The position numbers were made by a program, and so were the translations under genes. From Blastocladiella emersonii ATCC 22665 (taxonomy: Eukaryota > Blastocladiomycota > Blastocladiomycetes > Blastocladiales > Blastocladiaceae): 64,000 bases of DNA. The notes beneath the pieces are model-generated. The model did not search any database. It saw only the letters and a list, made by a program, of their open reading frames with translations, and was not told where the DNA came from. Below, piece after piece: positions 10,095 through 21,700 of the stretch. The DNA lies in the NCBI GenBank assembly GCA_025594325.1, contig JANHCV010000004.1, positions 2,108,001 to 2,172,000 of the forward strand, written 5' to 3'. Within the stretch, counting starts at the first letter, position 1. Every line of letters begins with the position of its first letter.

Positions 10095-11330
10095 CTAGAC
10101 GTCGCCGCTGTTCGCGTCGGTCTTGGCCCGGATCCACGCGCCGACCCAGTTGTGGTAAAACGACGCGAGCATGTGGTCGGCGTACCCGTACGGGAGCTCC
10201 AGCGGGCCGTACATGGACTCGGGGAACCCCGGCGGCACGCTGACGGGCGTGTAGGCAAAGGCGTTGTACGTGGCGGCCTGCGAGATGGTCTCGCGGCGGC
10301 TCCGCGACAGCGTCTCGCGGCGGCTGTCCCCGCCCGCGGCGGCCTGCTCGGCGGGCGGGATCTCCTCGATGCGCACGGGCTTGAGCTGGAACGCAAACGA
10401 CTCGGCGCCCTCGATGTCCGACTGCACGTACTGCAGGGACCCGTCCTCGAGCACCTCGGCCGACAGGCCCGTCATGTTGCGGTACACGTCCAGGTAGTAC
10501 TCGTGCGTCGACGCGGTCTGCTCGGCTTCCTCGAGCCGCGCGTACAGCTTGGCCTGCTCCTCGGCGTGGCGCGCCTCGGCCGCCGCGACGGCTTCCGCCA
10601 CGCGCGCGTCCGCGTCGCCCGACACGCCCGACGCCGACAGCAGGCCCTCGAGCTCCGTGTTGCGCTCCTGCAGCTGCTTGATCTTGTCGGCGTACTCGAT
10701 CTTGGTGCGCTCGAGGTCGAGACGGGTTTCCTCAGAAACTACATAAGACAGTTGTTAGCGGTGCGACGGACGACCTGCACAAGCTAGCAAAACGAAACGC
10801 AACGCACTCGTGTACCGGTTCTCGGCGAGCGCGCGGTACGTCTCGAGGCGCTCCTCGGCGTTGGTGTAGCGGATCTGGGTCAGGCGCTTGATCGAGGCGT
10901 TGGCCTCGTCGAGGGCCTGCCGCAGCGACCGGTTCTCGGCCTCGAGCCGCTCGTACCGCAGGTAGTCGATCTCGGTCTGCGTGCTCGTGCCCGTGTTGGC
11001 GCTGAGCAGTGCCTCGTGCGCAACGGAGTGCACCACCGCGGGCAGAGGCGCTGTCGCGGCCGCGATTACGTCCTCGAGGTCGTAGCCCGGCCCCGACGCG
11101 GGGGCGGCGGGCGAGGATGAGCGTGCGGCAGCAGCAGCGGAGGCAGAGGCGGTGGCGGCGGCAGAGTGAGCGGAAACAGCGTCGTCGCTCGCGGCTGGGT
11201 CGCTCTCGTGCATCTCGACGTCGCCGGCGGGCGGGACGGGCGACGACGACGCCGCCGACGATGGGACGGGCGCGTCGCTGCCGGCGGTTGCGGCAGGCGC
11301 GGCAGGCGCGGGAGCAACAGCAGATGACAT
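10095..11330 (-). CDS. CSM1: Monopolin subunit Csm1/Pcs1-like kinetochore protein
   Basis: Exons on the minus strand 11330-10808 and 10738-10095 (GTGCGT...TAG intron of 69 nt) give 388 residues. A low-complexity Ala/Ser/Pro N-terminus of about 100 residues is followed by a long coiled coil (about 115-250; LRYERLEAENRSLRQALDEA and more). The C-terminal globular part, about 255-380, is typical of Csm1/Pcs1: it runs from YLDVYRNMTGLSAEV through ESFAFQLKP and YTPVSV to HMLASFYHNWVGAWIR. In yeasts this protein pairs with Lrs4/Mde4 and crosslinks kinetochores or rDNA. The long N-terminal tail is an addition to the family core. It is divergent from RMI1 across 261 bp. Confidence 0.75.
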
Positions 11331-11591
11331 TGCAGGCAGTGTGTTCGCGTTACGTGGGCCCGAGTCGGGACGAATGCATGAGTTGAGGGGAGGGAGCCGT
11401 GGTCGTCGTCGGAGGTTGAGAAGCAGAGACGCGACGCCGCCGATCGCATCACGCGGCGACCGCTCGGACTCATTCCTCTCTCCCTCTCCACGCCGACGAC
11501 GGCAAACCCATGAATCTCTGCCCCGCGGAGCGGGAGCACATGCATCTGCCGTAGCCCACACGCGCGCTCCGCCCCGCCCCGCATCACGCCC

Positions 11592-13762
11592 ATGGATCCG
11601 CGCGTCGGCGCCGCCGCGCACTTCCTCGCGGCCCGCGGCGCCCGCGTCCTCGACGGGTGGACCGAGCAGTGCGTCGAGTACATCGTGTCGCTGCCCGATT
11701 ACGCCGCGGGCGGCGCGTCCGAGCCCGTCCTGCTGCAGATGGTGTGGGACCAGTACCTCGCGTCAGACCTCGCCGCCATCGCGCCGCCCGCGCTGCCCAT
11801 GCTCGTCACCGACTTTGAGAACAACAACGGGCTCGTTGCCGACGCCGTGCTGCAGGTCGTCGCCGTCGACGAGGTCGGCGTCGCGGGCCTCGCCGTCATC
11901 CAGGCCCTCGAGGCCCTCGAGACGTACCAGGAGCGCACCCGCGCCATCGCCGCCGCGGGCAACAACCCGAACGCGAACGCTGGCGCGGCGCTCGCGGCGC
12001 AGACCAGCGGGCCGAACACGGATAAGGGCCCGCCAAAGATCCCGCGCAAAATGCTCCGCCTCACGCTGTCCGACGGCCACGCGTCGGTCCTCGGCATGGA
12101 GTACGCGCCGCTGCCCGCTTTGTCGATCCTGACGCCCGTCGGCGCCAAGGTACCGTTTAGGGGTTGTTGCGGAGGTGATGGGCGTGAGACTTATGACCGG
12201 AACGCGGCGTAGATTCGCGTGCAGAACGCGCGGTGCTCGCGCGGCGTCCTGTTCCTCGACCCGGCGTGCACCACGCTGCTCGGCGGCGCGATCGAGGAGT
12301 ACGCGACCGGTCTGTCCGGCCTGATCCAGCGGCTGTCCGAGCAGCTCGGGTACGTTTTCTACGTACAATGTCTTGCTCAACCTTGCTGACAACCGTTTCT
12401 TGAATAGAGTACGACCACTCGGCGCGACCAACCCCGGTCCCGCGCAGCGCATCGACGCGTTCGCCAACAACTTTCTGCTCGAGCCGCCCGGCGCCGAGGA
12501 CATGGAGGAGCCCGAGGAGCCGCCGCCGCCGCCACTAATCCTGAACCTCGAGGAGGAGGAGGAGCAGGTCCACTCTGGGTACCCGACGCCCAACTCGCAG
12601 ACACAGCTCACGGGGCCCATGGGACAGCAGCAGCAGCAACAACAGCAACAACAACAGCAGCAGCAGACTCAGCCGTCGCAGCAGAGTCTTCTCCGCGCGG
12701 GTACGAAGAGCATCTTGGACGTGACATTGTGAATGAACTCACATTGCGTGCCCTGTAGTCCTCACGCCCGCGCCTACGCTCGCCGCGCCGAATCCGCCCC
12801 CGCCAATACCGACGTACCAACCGCCTCCACTTCAACCTCCACCTCCACCTCCACCTCCGCCACCGCAACAGCAGCCGCAGCAGCAGCCCGCACTTCAACC
12901 GTGGGCGGCTCAGCCGCCGCCGCCACAGCAGCAGCAGTGGAACCCGCCCAATCCATTACTCCACGCACCCGCCTCCTCGCCGCCTCGACCCATGTCGCCG
13001 TCCGCCATGATGCCGCCCAACGGGTTCGCGCCCATCGACGGCGGGTACGACGACTACGGCATGGGCTACGGCGGGATCGACGGCTTTGACGCGGACGACG
13101 CGGACGACGACGATTTCGACTCGCTCGTCGCGTCGGCCCCGATCGGCCAACTGGTTGAGCCCACCTCGCAGTTTGCGTCGAGCGGGACGACGGCGGCGCA
13201 GGATACCGGGCTGACCCCCGCGACGCCGCCCGTGCTTTCGGCGGAAGCGGTGCCGGTGGTGGTCGCTGATCTAGAACCGGTTCCCGAGGTCGTGACCATG
13301 GCCGAGTACGCGGCACCGCCGGCGTGGCCGATCGCTGACCTCGCGGCGTGTCCACACCTGCGCGTCACCGTCGAGGTAGGCTCTCGCATTCCCACTTCGA
13401 GGAACCTCTCGCTTATCTGGCACTTCCCTTCCCTCTAGGCCGTCGTCAGCAAGTTCGGCACCACCATCACGTCAAACCCGCGCGTCCGCGGCACCATCCA
13501 CGCCGTAGTACAGCTGCTCCCGCCAGGCACGCACCCGGCCGACAAGTCGGTCCCGCCCACGGCCGTGTCGATCGAGGACCGCGAGCTCGGCGAGCTCGGG
13601 TTCTGCGTCCCCGAGTTCCTCGTGACACGCAGCGCCGACATGGTCCGGTCGCTGTCCACGGCGCTCGCGCGGCTCACGCGACGGCCGCTGGTCCTCGAGC
13701 GCATCGAAGGCGTAACGACTCCTGGGCCCAAGGCGCCCGCGTGGAGAGTGGTGATGGAGTGA
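11592..13762 (+). CDS. RMI1: RecQ-mediated genome instability protein 1 (RMI1)
   Basis: Five exons, 11592-12149, 12213-12349, 12408-12700, 12759-13375 and 13439-13762, give 642 residues with the phase maintained throughout. Residues 1-230 show the RMI1 N-terminal helices and first OB fold (RKMLRLTLSDGH, LGMEYAPLPALSILTPVGAK, GVLFLDPACTTLLGG). A Pro/Gln-rich linker (polyQ near 12629-12668, then poly-Pro) and an acidic patch follow. The last about 115 residues resemble the C-terminal OB fold (VRGTIHAVVQLL, LGFCVPEFLVTR). RMI1 is the OB-fold partner of Top3 and the BLM/Sgs1 helicase and promotes dissolution of double Holliday junctions. A second OB fold is found in animal RMI1 (RMI2 binding) but not in the short yeast protein. 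Confidence 0.85.
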
Positions 13763-14263
13763 GTGAAATCGTGACTCGTTTTTGATCATCAAGCTCGTGA
13801 ACGTGCAACGACGAGCGGGGAGGGGAACGCGTTTGCGTTCGGGTGGCTCGGCTTCTGTGGCGGAACGCGCCGACGCGTTCACGCGCTTGCGCAGCTTCCG
13901 GACCCCCGAATCCGGATCCGGGGCGCGGACCGTGCATTCTGAGCTGCGCTAAACCGCATCCACGTAACCGCCGACACAACGGGAAGACGCTCAGCGCCAC
14001 ATGGCCGCGCTGGGCGAAGAAGCAGCCCCGCTTCTGCTGCCTTCCTCGAAGCGCCGAGTCTTCGACGCAACGCGACTGGCCTCACTTCTCGCAACGAGGG
14101 ACCAAGGCCGCTGGGAAACACAAGAGCTCGCAGCAACCCCGCGCTTGGTGCATGTCACTCGACACTTGTGTTGATCCGCACCGCCATTACACGAACCATG
14201 TAAGTCTCGCGACCGCCGCGATTTGAACGCGAAGGCTCACCGCGCCCTTCCGGCCGTAGCACC
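13763..14263. other. Intergenic region without recognised feature
   Basis: About 500 bp. Contains a CTGTGGCGGAACGCG variant of a motif found elsewhere (near 13855). A tRNA-like T-arm near 14209-14226 was examined and rejected. Confidence 0.4.
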
Positions 14264-14608
14264 ATGAGTTTCGGCGATCTCCTGCTCGTCCACGGCATCA
14301 ACCTCAACGGGTACGGCGACGCACTGCCCGGTCCGCGCGACGAGGCCATCGCCAAGATCGTCGACGACACGCTCAAGGCGGGCTGGCGCTCGTGCCTCGT
14401 CGTGCACACGGCGCACAAGATCCGCGGCCCACACCACCACAAGCACGTCGAGGTGCGCCGCGAGGGGACCGTGTCGAGCACCATCGGGTTCGAGGTGTAC
14501 TACGGCAACGAGCCGTTCGAGTTCGAGCTGCTCGGCGATGGAGGGTTCGACAACTGGTGTTTCGGCGGCAGCTTTGTGCACGACGGCAAGTACGTCAAAT
14601 TCAACTGA
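14264..14608 (+). CDS. Small hypothetical protein (114 aa)
   Basis: An uninterrupted frame from ATG 14264 to TGA at 14606-14608. It is not low-complexity and looks folded: a predicted N-terminal strand/helix (LLLVHGINLNGYGD), a basic His-rich segment (GPHHHKHVEVRRE) and a C-terminal beta-rich part with aromatic and Gly residues (FEVYYGNEPFEFELLGDGG, WCFGGSFVHDGKYVKF). There is no signal peptide or membrane segment. I do not recognise the family; the Gly/aromatic C-terminus recalls small beta-sandwich proteins in other fungi, but that is only an impression. Confidence 0.55.
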   Translation: MSFGDLLLVHGINLNGYGDALPGPRDEAIAKIVDDTLKAGWRSCLVVHTAHKIRGPHHHKHVEVRREGTVSSTIGFEVYYGNEPFEFELLGDGGFDNWCFGGSFVHDGKYVKFN

Positions 14609-14894
14609 GAGGCGGATGTGGGAGGTGTTTCGTTGTGATTGGGATCGATGAGACAAACAAAGAGACCCTTTCTTCCTATCTAAATCCCGCGAGGAGACTT
14701 GCTTTGACGTCTGATGGCCGTGGTGATCTGAACGCGGCGCGAGTCGCGGGACGGCTCGCGTCGCCCATCACGCGAGCCTGAAACACGACGCGTTCCTCAT
14801 ATCTTCCACGGCCGCGGTCGAGTCGAGTCGGAACCCAAAAGCTGCACCATTGTCTATATAATCGGTTGAAACGTCATGCGTACTCCTTTGCAGA

Positions 14895-16034
14895 CTACTC
14901 GGCGCCCTGGGCGGATTGCTCGACCGGATTGGCTGGAGCGGGTTCCTCGACTCGAGCTGCTGGCGCGGCTTGATTCTCGACGGCAGGAGGAGGAGGGTAC
15001 GGCCACATGGGATCTCCGCCGTTGCCGTAGAAGCACCAGTCGCACCCTAGACGGCGGACGCGAGGCGAACAGGCTGCGCAGATCAAGACTTGGAACGATT
15101 CGGGTGAAGCGTGACCCTCGTGCTGGCAAACATCCTCGAGCGGGGCGCACTCCGTGGTAAGCTTGCGGCACGTCCAACACGTCTGCGGCTGCGGCTGATT
15201 CGCGTCCTCGGCCTGAGAACTTGGCTCCGCGTCCACCAAACAGCCCGGACAGCGCCAACCTGGTCGTTTGCAAAGCACCGCGCGCCCCGCACAACCGGTA
15301 CAGACGGTAACAGGGGATGTGCGGTTCTCGATTTGAGCGGGCCAGTAAATTCCCGCGCCGCTTGAGAACTCGGGAGCCCGGTGAATAAAGCGATACGCAG
15401 CGCTCGCGCCGTCACGGATGTAGACGGAGTGCATAATCAAGAGCGCGGACACCAAGTACTTCTCGAGCAGCGAGATATCAATCGTGGTGAGCTGATGCGG
15501 CTTCACGGCCGCGCGGATCCAACTGATCATGACGAGAAGCGCGCTGCCCGTTTTATCGGTCTCTCGCTCCAAGGGGCTCCCAGCAGGGCGCGCCAGCGCG
15601 GTGAGATGGACCAGCGGACACGGCATGCTTGGCGACGTGGCGAGCGTAAAGAGACGCGAACAAACGAAGTGGAGAGGCAGCGGGAACAGCCTGGGTCAGA
15701 CAATCTTGACATCACATTCGCCGTACGGAGGCGAGATGACCAAGTGGACTTGCGGCATGAACAGAGCGGGGTCAAGCGTTGTCAAACGAAAGAGCGAGGA
15801 ATGGGCGCATATGGTGTCAAAGAAGCCCCGCGGACCCGCATACTCGAGGACAGCGTGGAGAATGATCGCGAGAATGTCCCGTGGTAGGTCCAACAGCTGA
15901 AGCGGTCGTCCGGCCTGCGCGGGAGGCAACGGGGACGATGGCGGCGGCACCGCACGCTCGTTCGACAGGCTAAGCTGGTCGATAGGAGCACGTTGCAGGG
16001 GGTCGTTTGATTCCGTCGCCATTATCGAGTCCAT
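14895..16034 (-). CDS. F-box-like protein with Cys-rich C-terminus, in-frame TGA
   Basis: Starts at Met 16034. Residues about 44-85 (LQLLDLPRDILAIILHAVLE) form an F-box-like motif, as in SCF ubiquitin-ligase adaptors that bind Skp1. The C-terminal half has several C-x2-C and related pairs (CTGC, CPGC, CWTC, CAAC, CDWC), suggesting zinc binding, and ends at 14895. One TGA at 15698-15696 interrupts an otherwise open frame of about 380 codons. A segment at 15726-15691 starting GTACGG and ending CTGACCCAG would remove it in frame if spliced, but it is only 36 nt with the branch site very near the acceptor. It is either an unusually short intron or a point mutation in a pseudogene. Confidence 0.6.
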
Positions 16035-16456
16035 TAGCTTCGCATGCGCGCGGTGGGAGCAGCGCGATCAGCGGCGGCCGCGTTTTATCGGCCCGCTCGC
16101 GCTGTGGCGCAACGCGTTCTCGCCCGCCCTGTTTAAATTAAACACTTCGTTCAGGCAAAGTACGTGATGAAAAGTCAAATCTATTATTTGCAGCAAAAAC
16201 ATCTATCAAGTTCTAAAGCTAAACACGGCGGTGCTTGCGACCAGCGCAAGCGTTGCACGCCGCAGCGATCTATGCTGCGCGCGCCCCCGCCTCGAGCAGC
16301 AGACACTCGGACCAGCCCTAACTATTGGCGGCCGTGCCGGGCGCCGGCCATCATGGGATCATGTCGATGATCCGCGAAACCGCCCGCCCGTCGCCGTCGA
16401 GCCGTATCACGGCGGCACGGCGAGGGCGGCGGTGCATCTACTAAGGACCCGAACAA
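16035..16456. other. Intergenic region with shared motif and AT-rich palindrome
   Basis: About 420 bp upstream of the F-box-like gene. The motif TGTGGCGCAACGCGT is at 16103-16117. GTTTAAATTAAAC, a near-perfect AT-rich palindrome, lies near 16131-16143 and may act as the TATA region of the minus-strand gene. Nothing else recognised. Confidence 0.4.
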
Positions 16457-17935
16457 CTAGTTCGAGTCGAGCGGACCTATGTGGAACTCGTGAAAGTGGC
16501 TCGTCTCGCCCGGGCTCCACCAGAGCTGGTTGAGCGCGACCACGGTCGAGCTGAGCTGGCCGTCGGCGTGCATGAACATGAACGCCAGCATGAGCGCAGC
16601 GGCCGCGTACTCGGGGCGGCGCGCCGCGACCACGTCGAGGACGCCGAGCCGCGTCGCAAAGTGGGCCTGCGGCAGGGCCATGGCGACGGCGGTGATCTGC
16701 TCCGTGAACGTGACCTGTAGACTCTTTCGCACCTCGAAGCCGGTGCAGCGGTCGTACGTGACCTCGAGCAGCTCCTGCGGTGCGACGCCGCGGAACAGCG
16801 CGAGCGGGCGCGAGAGGAGCAGCTTGCCGCGCATCGACCGGCACGCGGGGCGCAGGGCGCCGTTGTACCGGTGGAACAGGAACAGGTCGCTGGGCATGCC
16901 CGACGGCACGAGCTCGGCCGTGAGGATGCGGGCCTCTCACGCGGCGTCGTCGAGGAACGAGGGGACCTTCTTGACCAGCTTGTCGAGGGCCGCAATGGTA
17001 GCCGTCACCGAGGTGTTGAACGCGACCGGGTCGTACGGCGTCGAGTGCATGAACGGCTTGAGGACCGGGGCCGCGGCGGCAACGGCCGGCGGCTCGTACA
17101 CCGTCTGCTGCGGCATCGACGGCGGCTCGGGGATGGCGGACGCGTCGTGGTGGTGCGTCGGGAGCTCCTGGCCGGCGCCCGAGTCGCGGCGGTCCTGGTT
17201 CACGGCCGCGGGACCGGCGACCGTCTTGATGTCCTCGGCCGAACTGGAAGACGCGACCGAGTGGCGTCATCGAGTTGTGCTACAGATACGAAAAGGGATC
17301 GAGTGCAACAAGTGAGTAATGATTCGAGTGATGATGATGATGCATTCGCAAGACAAGAGCGTACCCGTGGCGGTAACCGAGTCAGCATTTGAGGACTCGT
17401 TGACCGTGTTGTTGGCGAGGCCGAGCGAGAGGAGGCTAGCCTGCGGGAGGAACGTGGGCACGCACAGCGTCGACGAGCCGGACTCGGACGACGGCGACGA
17501 GGGCGCGGCGAGGGTCGCCGAAACGACGAGGGCCGAGTCGACCAGCGCGATCTCGGTCTTGGCGGCCGCTGGAGCGCACGCCGACATGTCGACGAGGTTG
17601 CGCGAAATCGGGAGAACGGGCGAGACCTTGGCCCTGCCCTTGCCAGCGAACTTGGCGGCGGCGGCGACAGCAGTGTCACGCTGCTGCTGCTGCTGCTGCT
17701 GCTTGCGGCCAGGCACGATGCGGCGGACGCCGGCCTTGATGCAGGCCTTGATGCGGCCGAGCAGCGTGGGCTTGGTCTCGACCGGGACCGGGGCGGGAAC
17801 GGGCGCCGACCTGGCGGCCTTGGCGGCGGCCTCCTTCTGCGCGGCCATCATGCGCTCGACGACCGGCGAGACGGGGCGGGCCGAGGCGCGGGCGGCAGCC
17901 CGGTTGACCTTGGTAGCGGCGGCAATCGACTTGTT
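16457..17935 (-). pseudogene. Multi-exon unknown gene crossed by an in-frame TGA
   Basis: Three minus-strand coding stretches appear to belong together. The 5' part (about 17935-17350, from acceptor TGTAG at 17940-17936) is Ala/Lys-rich with a polyQ run. The middle part (about 17250-16937) includes MPQQTVYEPP and ALDKLVKKVPSFLDDAA. The 3' part (16936-16457) is hydrophobic and well folded (LFLFHRYNGALRP, ALMLAFMFMHADGQ, LWWSPGETSHFHEF). The last two share one frame and are separated only by a TGA at 16939-16937, with coding character on both sides and no convincing intron to remove it. The junction near 17357-17240 and any first exon at 18001-18357 are unresolved. It is a broken gene, two genes, or a TGA that is read through. 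I recognise no domain. Confidence 0.45.
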
Positions 17936-18766
17936 CTACATGTTGATGATGCGGAGTGGGGGAAAAGCGAGTGGCGCGGAGAAGGTCTTATGGAACAAAA
18001 TCAGGTCCGAACGACAGCGACGGGTGTCGATGGTGCGGAACTCGGGGGTCGACTGCTTGATGGAGCAGCCGCAGCGGTACGCTGAGAAGCGGGTGAAGGC
18101 CGAGACGAGTCGGCGGGTTCTGGTACTTCTTGGCGTGGTTTCTTCGTCGAAGCGATGTGCACTGGCGTGGAGTCGGTGCAGGTAGCGGCGAGGAAGAGGA
18201 GGAGGCGTGTGGATACAACTTGGGGAACAGCTTGAGGACTTTGCAAGCGGTACTCAGTGGGGGAGCAGGAGCGGAGGGCGGGCCGCCGGGCCTTTAAACA
18301 CAGCGCATCGGTGGTCCAGCGTTGCGTTGGATGCCAAAATGAACTGTATGCATGCATTCAGGAAGATCAGGTGTCGGCTGCCGCAGCAAACACGCGAGTG
18401 GCGCGTCGCGTCGTCAAGCCACCGCCACCGAGTCCGAAGCGCGGACGCGAGCTGTGCTGATAGCAACCGTGATGTCGGACGACCGTGCGGAGCTCCACGA
18501 AATACGCACCTGCGACACGTCGTTTTCATCTCAATTTGATGCATTGATGTCGCGAACTGCGAGGGTGGAAGCAGAAAGCCGGCCGAGGGACGGTGCCGAC
18601 CTGGCCGAGTCAGCCGCGCTCACTCGCTCGCTCAAAGACCATGATCAATTGCTATGCGCAACAAAGTGTAGAGAGAGGGGCGAGAAATACGGCAAATGTA
18701 CACAACCAAGGGGAGAGAATCGAGTGGGATGATGCGGAAGGGGGAAGAGTGGTAGAGGAGCGGCGC
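17936..18766. other. Possible first exon of the upstream gene and intergenic DNA
   Basis: The minus strand carries a plausible leading exon at about 18357-18001 (in-frame ATG at 18357; end Ser/Pro-rich), but the donor next to the acceptor at 17940-17936 could not be fixed. From 18358 to the formin stop at 18767 I see no feature. Confidence 0.35.
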
Positions 18767-21700
18767 CTAGTCCATGGACTTGAGCTGGTCCAGCAGCGCC
18801 TGCGCCTGGCTGGTCACATTGGACAGCGACGACTTGCGCTGTCGGCCCATGAACGTCTCGCGGCGCCGGGACATGCGCAGCGTTGCCTCCGTGTCGAGCT
18901 CGCGGGACGCAGGGGCCGCGGGACCGGCCGTCGTGGGCGTTGAGGGCAGCGACGACGACGTATCGGCGGCCGTCTTGCCGCCCGCGCCGCCGCCGACGCG
19001 CTTGAGCGACGCGAGGAGGTCGTCCATCTCGTCGATCTCGTCGGCGCCCTCGCCGGGGACGGCCTTGGGCTCGCGGGCGCGGTTCGCCGTCGGGTCGCGC
19101 GACCCGCGTGCGCCGGCGCGGCGCGGGGGCGGGGCCGCGAGGCTGTCGGCGGACTGCGTGATGCGGTCGGCGGTACCACGGCGCTGGCGGCCACCCGCTG
19201 CGGCGGCGCTGTTGCGCGAAGCCGAGGACGAGCGGGACGGCGCCTTGTCGTCGGCGCCCGTGACGATCATGGACTGGGCCTGGCGGCGGCGGCGCTCGAG
19301 CTTCTCGGCGTTCTCGCGCTGCTTGAGAATGTCCTTGTGGACGCGCTGGAAGGACGTGAGGAAGGTCTGGACGATGCCGAAGAACTCGTCGGCGCCCATC
19401 TTGGACGGGTCCTCGCCGAACATGAGCACCGACTTCTCGTACTCGACCTTCATGGCGGCGTACTCGGCGCGCAGGTCGGCGAGTTTCGCGTTGGCGCGGT
19501 CGCTGAACTCGGCCATGACGATCTTGAACCGGTCGAGCGAGTCGTGGACGTCGGCGCCGCTGTAGAAGCGCTCGAGCTCGTTGTCGATGTCGCGCAGGCC
19601 GGCGTTGAGCGTGTTCATCTCGGCCGTCATGCTCTCGAAGCTGACGCGGCACGCGACGGCCGTGTCCTTGAGGTCGTCGGTGAACTTGAGCAGCTTGGGC
19701 AGCTTGAGCGAGACCGTGTCGACGAGGAAGTGCAGCAGCGTGCGCTTGTTGTCGGCCGACTTGGTGTCGACGAGCTTGTTGATGGACCCGATGCGGAACC
19801 CGGTCGCGTTGCCGCGGAACCCCGTGTTCATGTAGTTGCCCATGGTCAGGATCAGCTGCAGCAGGTCGCGGAACGCCTCGGACGTGTGCATGCCGACCGC
19901 CGCCTTGGTGATGGCGCGGATGTCGCCCGACTGCTCGGTCGTGCGCTCGTTGAACCGCAGGTAGTAGTCCATGGCCTTGAGCCGCTGCTCGTACCGCTCG
20001 ACCTTGATCATCTCGACCAGGAACCGGTCGGGCTTCGCCAGCTCCGACAGGTCGTCCGAGAAGGCCGCGAGCTTGCCGATCTCCTCGGCCGTCGGCACGT
20101 ACTTGAGGAACTGCGTGACGACGGGCCGCGTCATGAGGTCGAAGTCGAGCGCGAGAATCGACCGCCGGATATCGCCAAACGACTGCTTCATGCGGCCCAG
20201 CATGATGTTGATGTTGTACGCGCGCTTGGACTCGAGCACCGAGATCTCCTTCTTGACCGTGGCCGCGACCTCGACCGCCGCCGCGACCGCGGGCTGCCGC
20301 GCCGGAAACACGTCCTGCAGGTTCGCGAACAGGTCCTCGCCCAGCACCTTGGCCCACTTCTCGTCGGGATCCTCGCCGCGCTCCAGCTGCTCGATCGTCG
20401 TCGCCCAGATCGTCTGCCGCGCCTTGACGTCGGGCAGCTTGTCCCACTGGAGCTGCTTGAGCGTCACCTTGGGCGAGTACTTGCGCACCCGCCGCGCCAC
20501 GGGCGACGGGAAACCGGGGAACGCGCCGAACCCGCCCGGCGGCGGCGGCGCACCGCCTGGTGGAGGCGGCGGCGGACCACCAATGCCCGGCGGTGGGGGC
20601 GGCGGAGGCGGACCGCCGAAGCCGGGTGGTGGTGGAGGAGGAGGAGGGGGTCCGCCGCGGAACCCGCCGGGCGGCGGCGGCGGCGGAGGGGGAGGAGGTG
20701 GACCGCCGCCCATTGGTGGTGGCGGTGGTGGCGGAGGAGGAGGCGGACCGCCGCCAAACGACATGGGCGGAGGCGGTGGTGGTGGAGGAGGGGGCGGACC
20801 GCCGCCGAACGACATGGGCGGGGGCGGAGGTGGCGGAGGAGGCGGCGGGCCACCGCCGAACGACATGGGTGGTGATGGTGGCGGCGGAGGCGGCACGGAC
20901 CCGCCGGCGCCGGGGAAGACCATGGGCGGTGGTGGCGGGGGCGGGGGTGGTGGCGGTGCGCCGCCGGTAGCGACGGGCGCGGATGGTGGTGCGGTCGGGA
21001 AGACGACCTGGGTGGCGGCGGCCTCGGCCTTCTGCTTCCATGCCTGGAGCTGCTCCTTGAGCTGGACGTTCTCGGCCATGACGCCCTCGAGCTGTTTGGC
21101 GACGGCCGTCTTCTCCTCCTTGGACAGGACGTCGGTGATGGCCTTGATGCGGTCGTCGGTGTCGTCGCGGATGGCGGCGAGGAGCTCGGCGATCTCGGCC
21201 TCGTGCGCGGCCATGGCGGACGTGTACTTTGACTGCACGTCGTACAGGTGGCGGTGCAGGACCTGGAGGTTGCGCTCCGACAGCTGCAGGAGCTCGTTGA
21301 GGCCGTGGATCTGGGCGAGGAACTGGGCGCGCTGCGACTCGGAGCCCTCGCACAGCTCGAGCTCGAGCCGCTCCTTGTCGCGGATCAGGCGGTGCTGCTG
21401 CTCCTCGAGGTCGCGGTTGAGCTCCTGCACGCGCTGCAGCTTGTCCGAGTTCTCGAACATCTGGATCAGCGCCTGCACGTTGACCGTGTGGCGGCTCGAG
21501 AAGTCGGGGTCGATGCCCTTGCGGTCGAGGACGATCTCGGCGACGACCGTGTCAATGAAGCGCAGGTAGTTGGCCTTGAGGTCGGCGGTGGCGAGCTCGT
21601 CCTGCTCGATGCCGCGCACGCACAGCAGGTGCTGGACGAGGCTGGTCAGCCAGAAGATGCCGTCCGAGTGGCCCTCGACGCTGCGCAGCAGCGACTTGAA

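Noticed and set aside
14205-14262. tRNA-like T-arm (TTCAAAT with a possible 5-bp stem) on the minus strand
   Set aside because: No matching acceptor 5' strand or anticodon arm could be found about 60-75 nt away, and it abuts the ATG of a coding frame.
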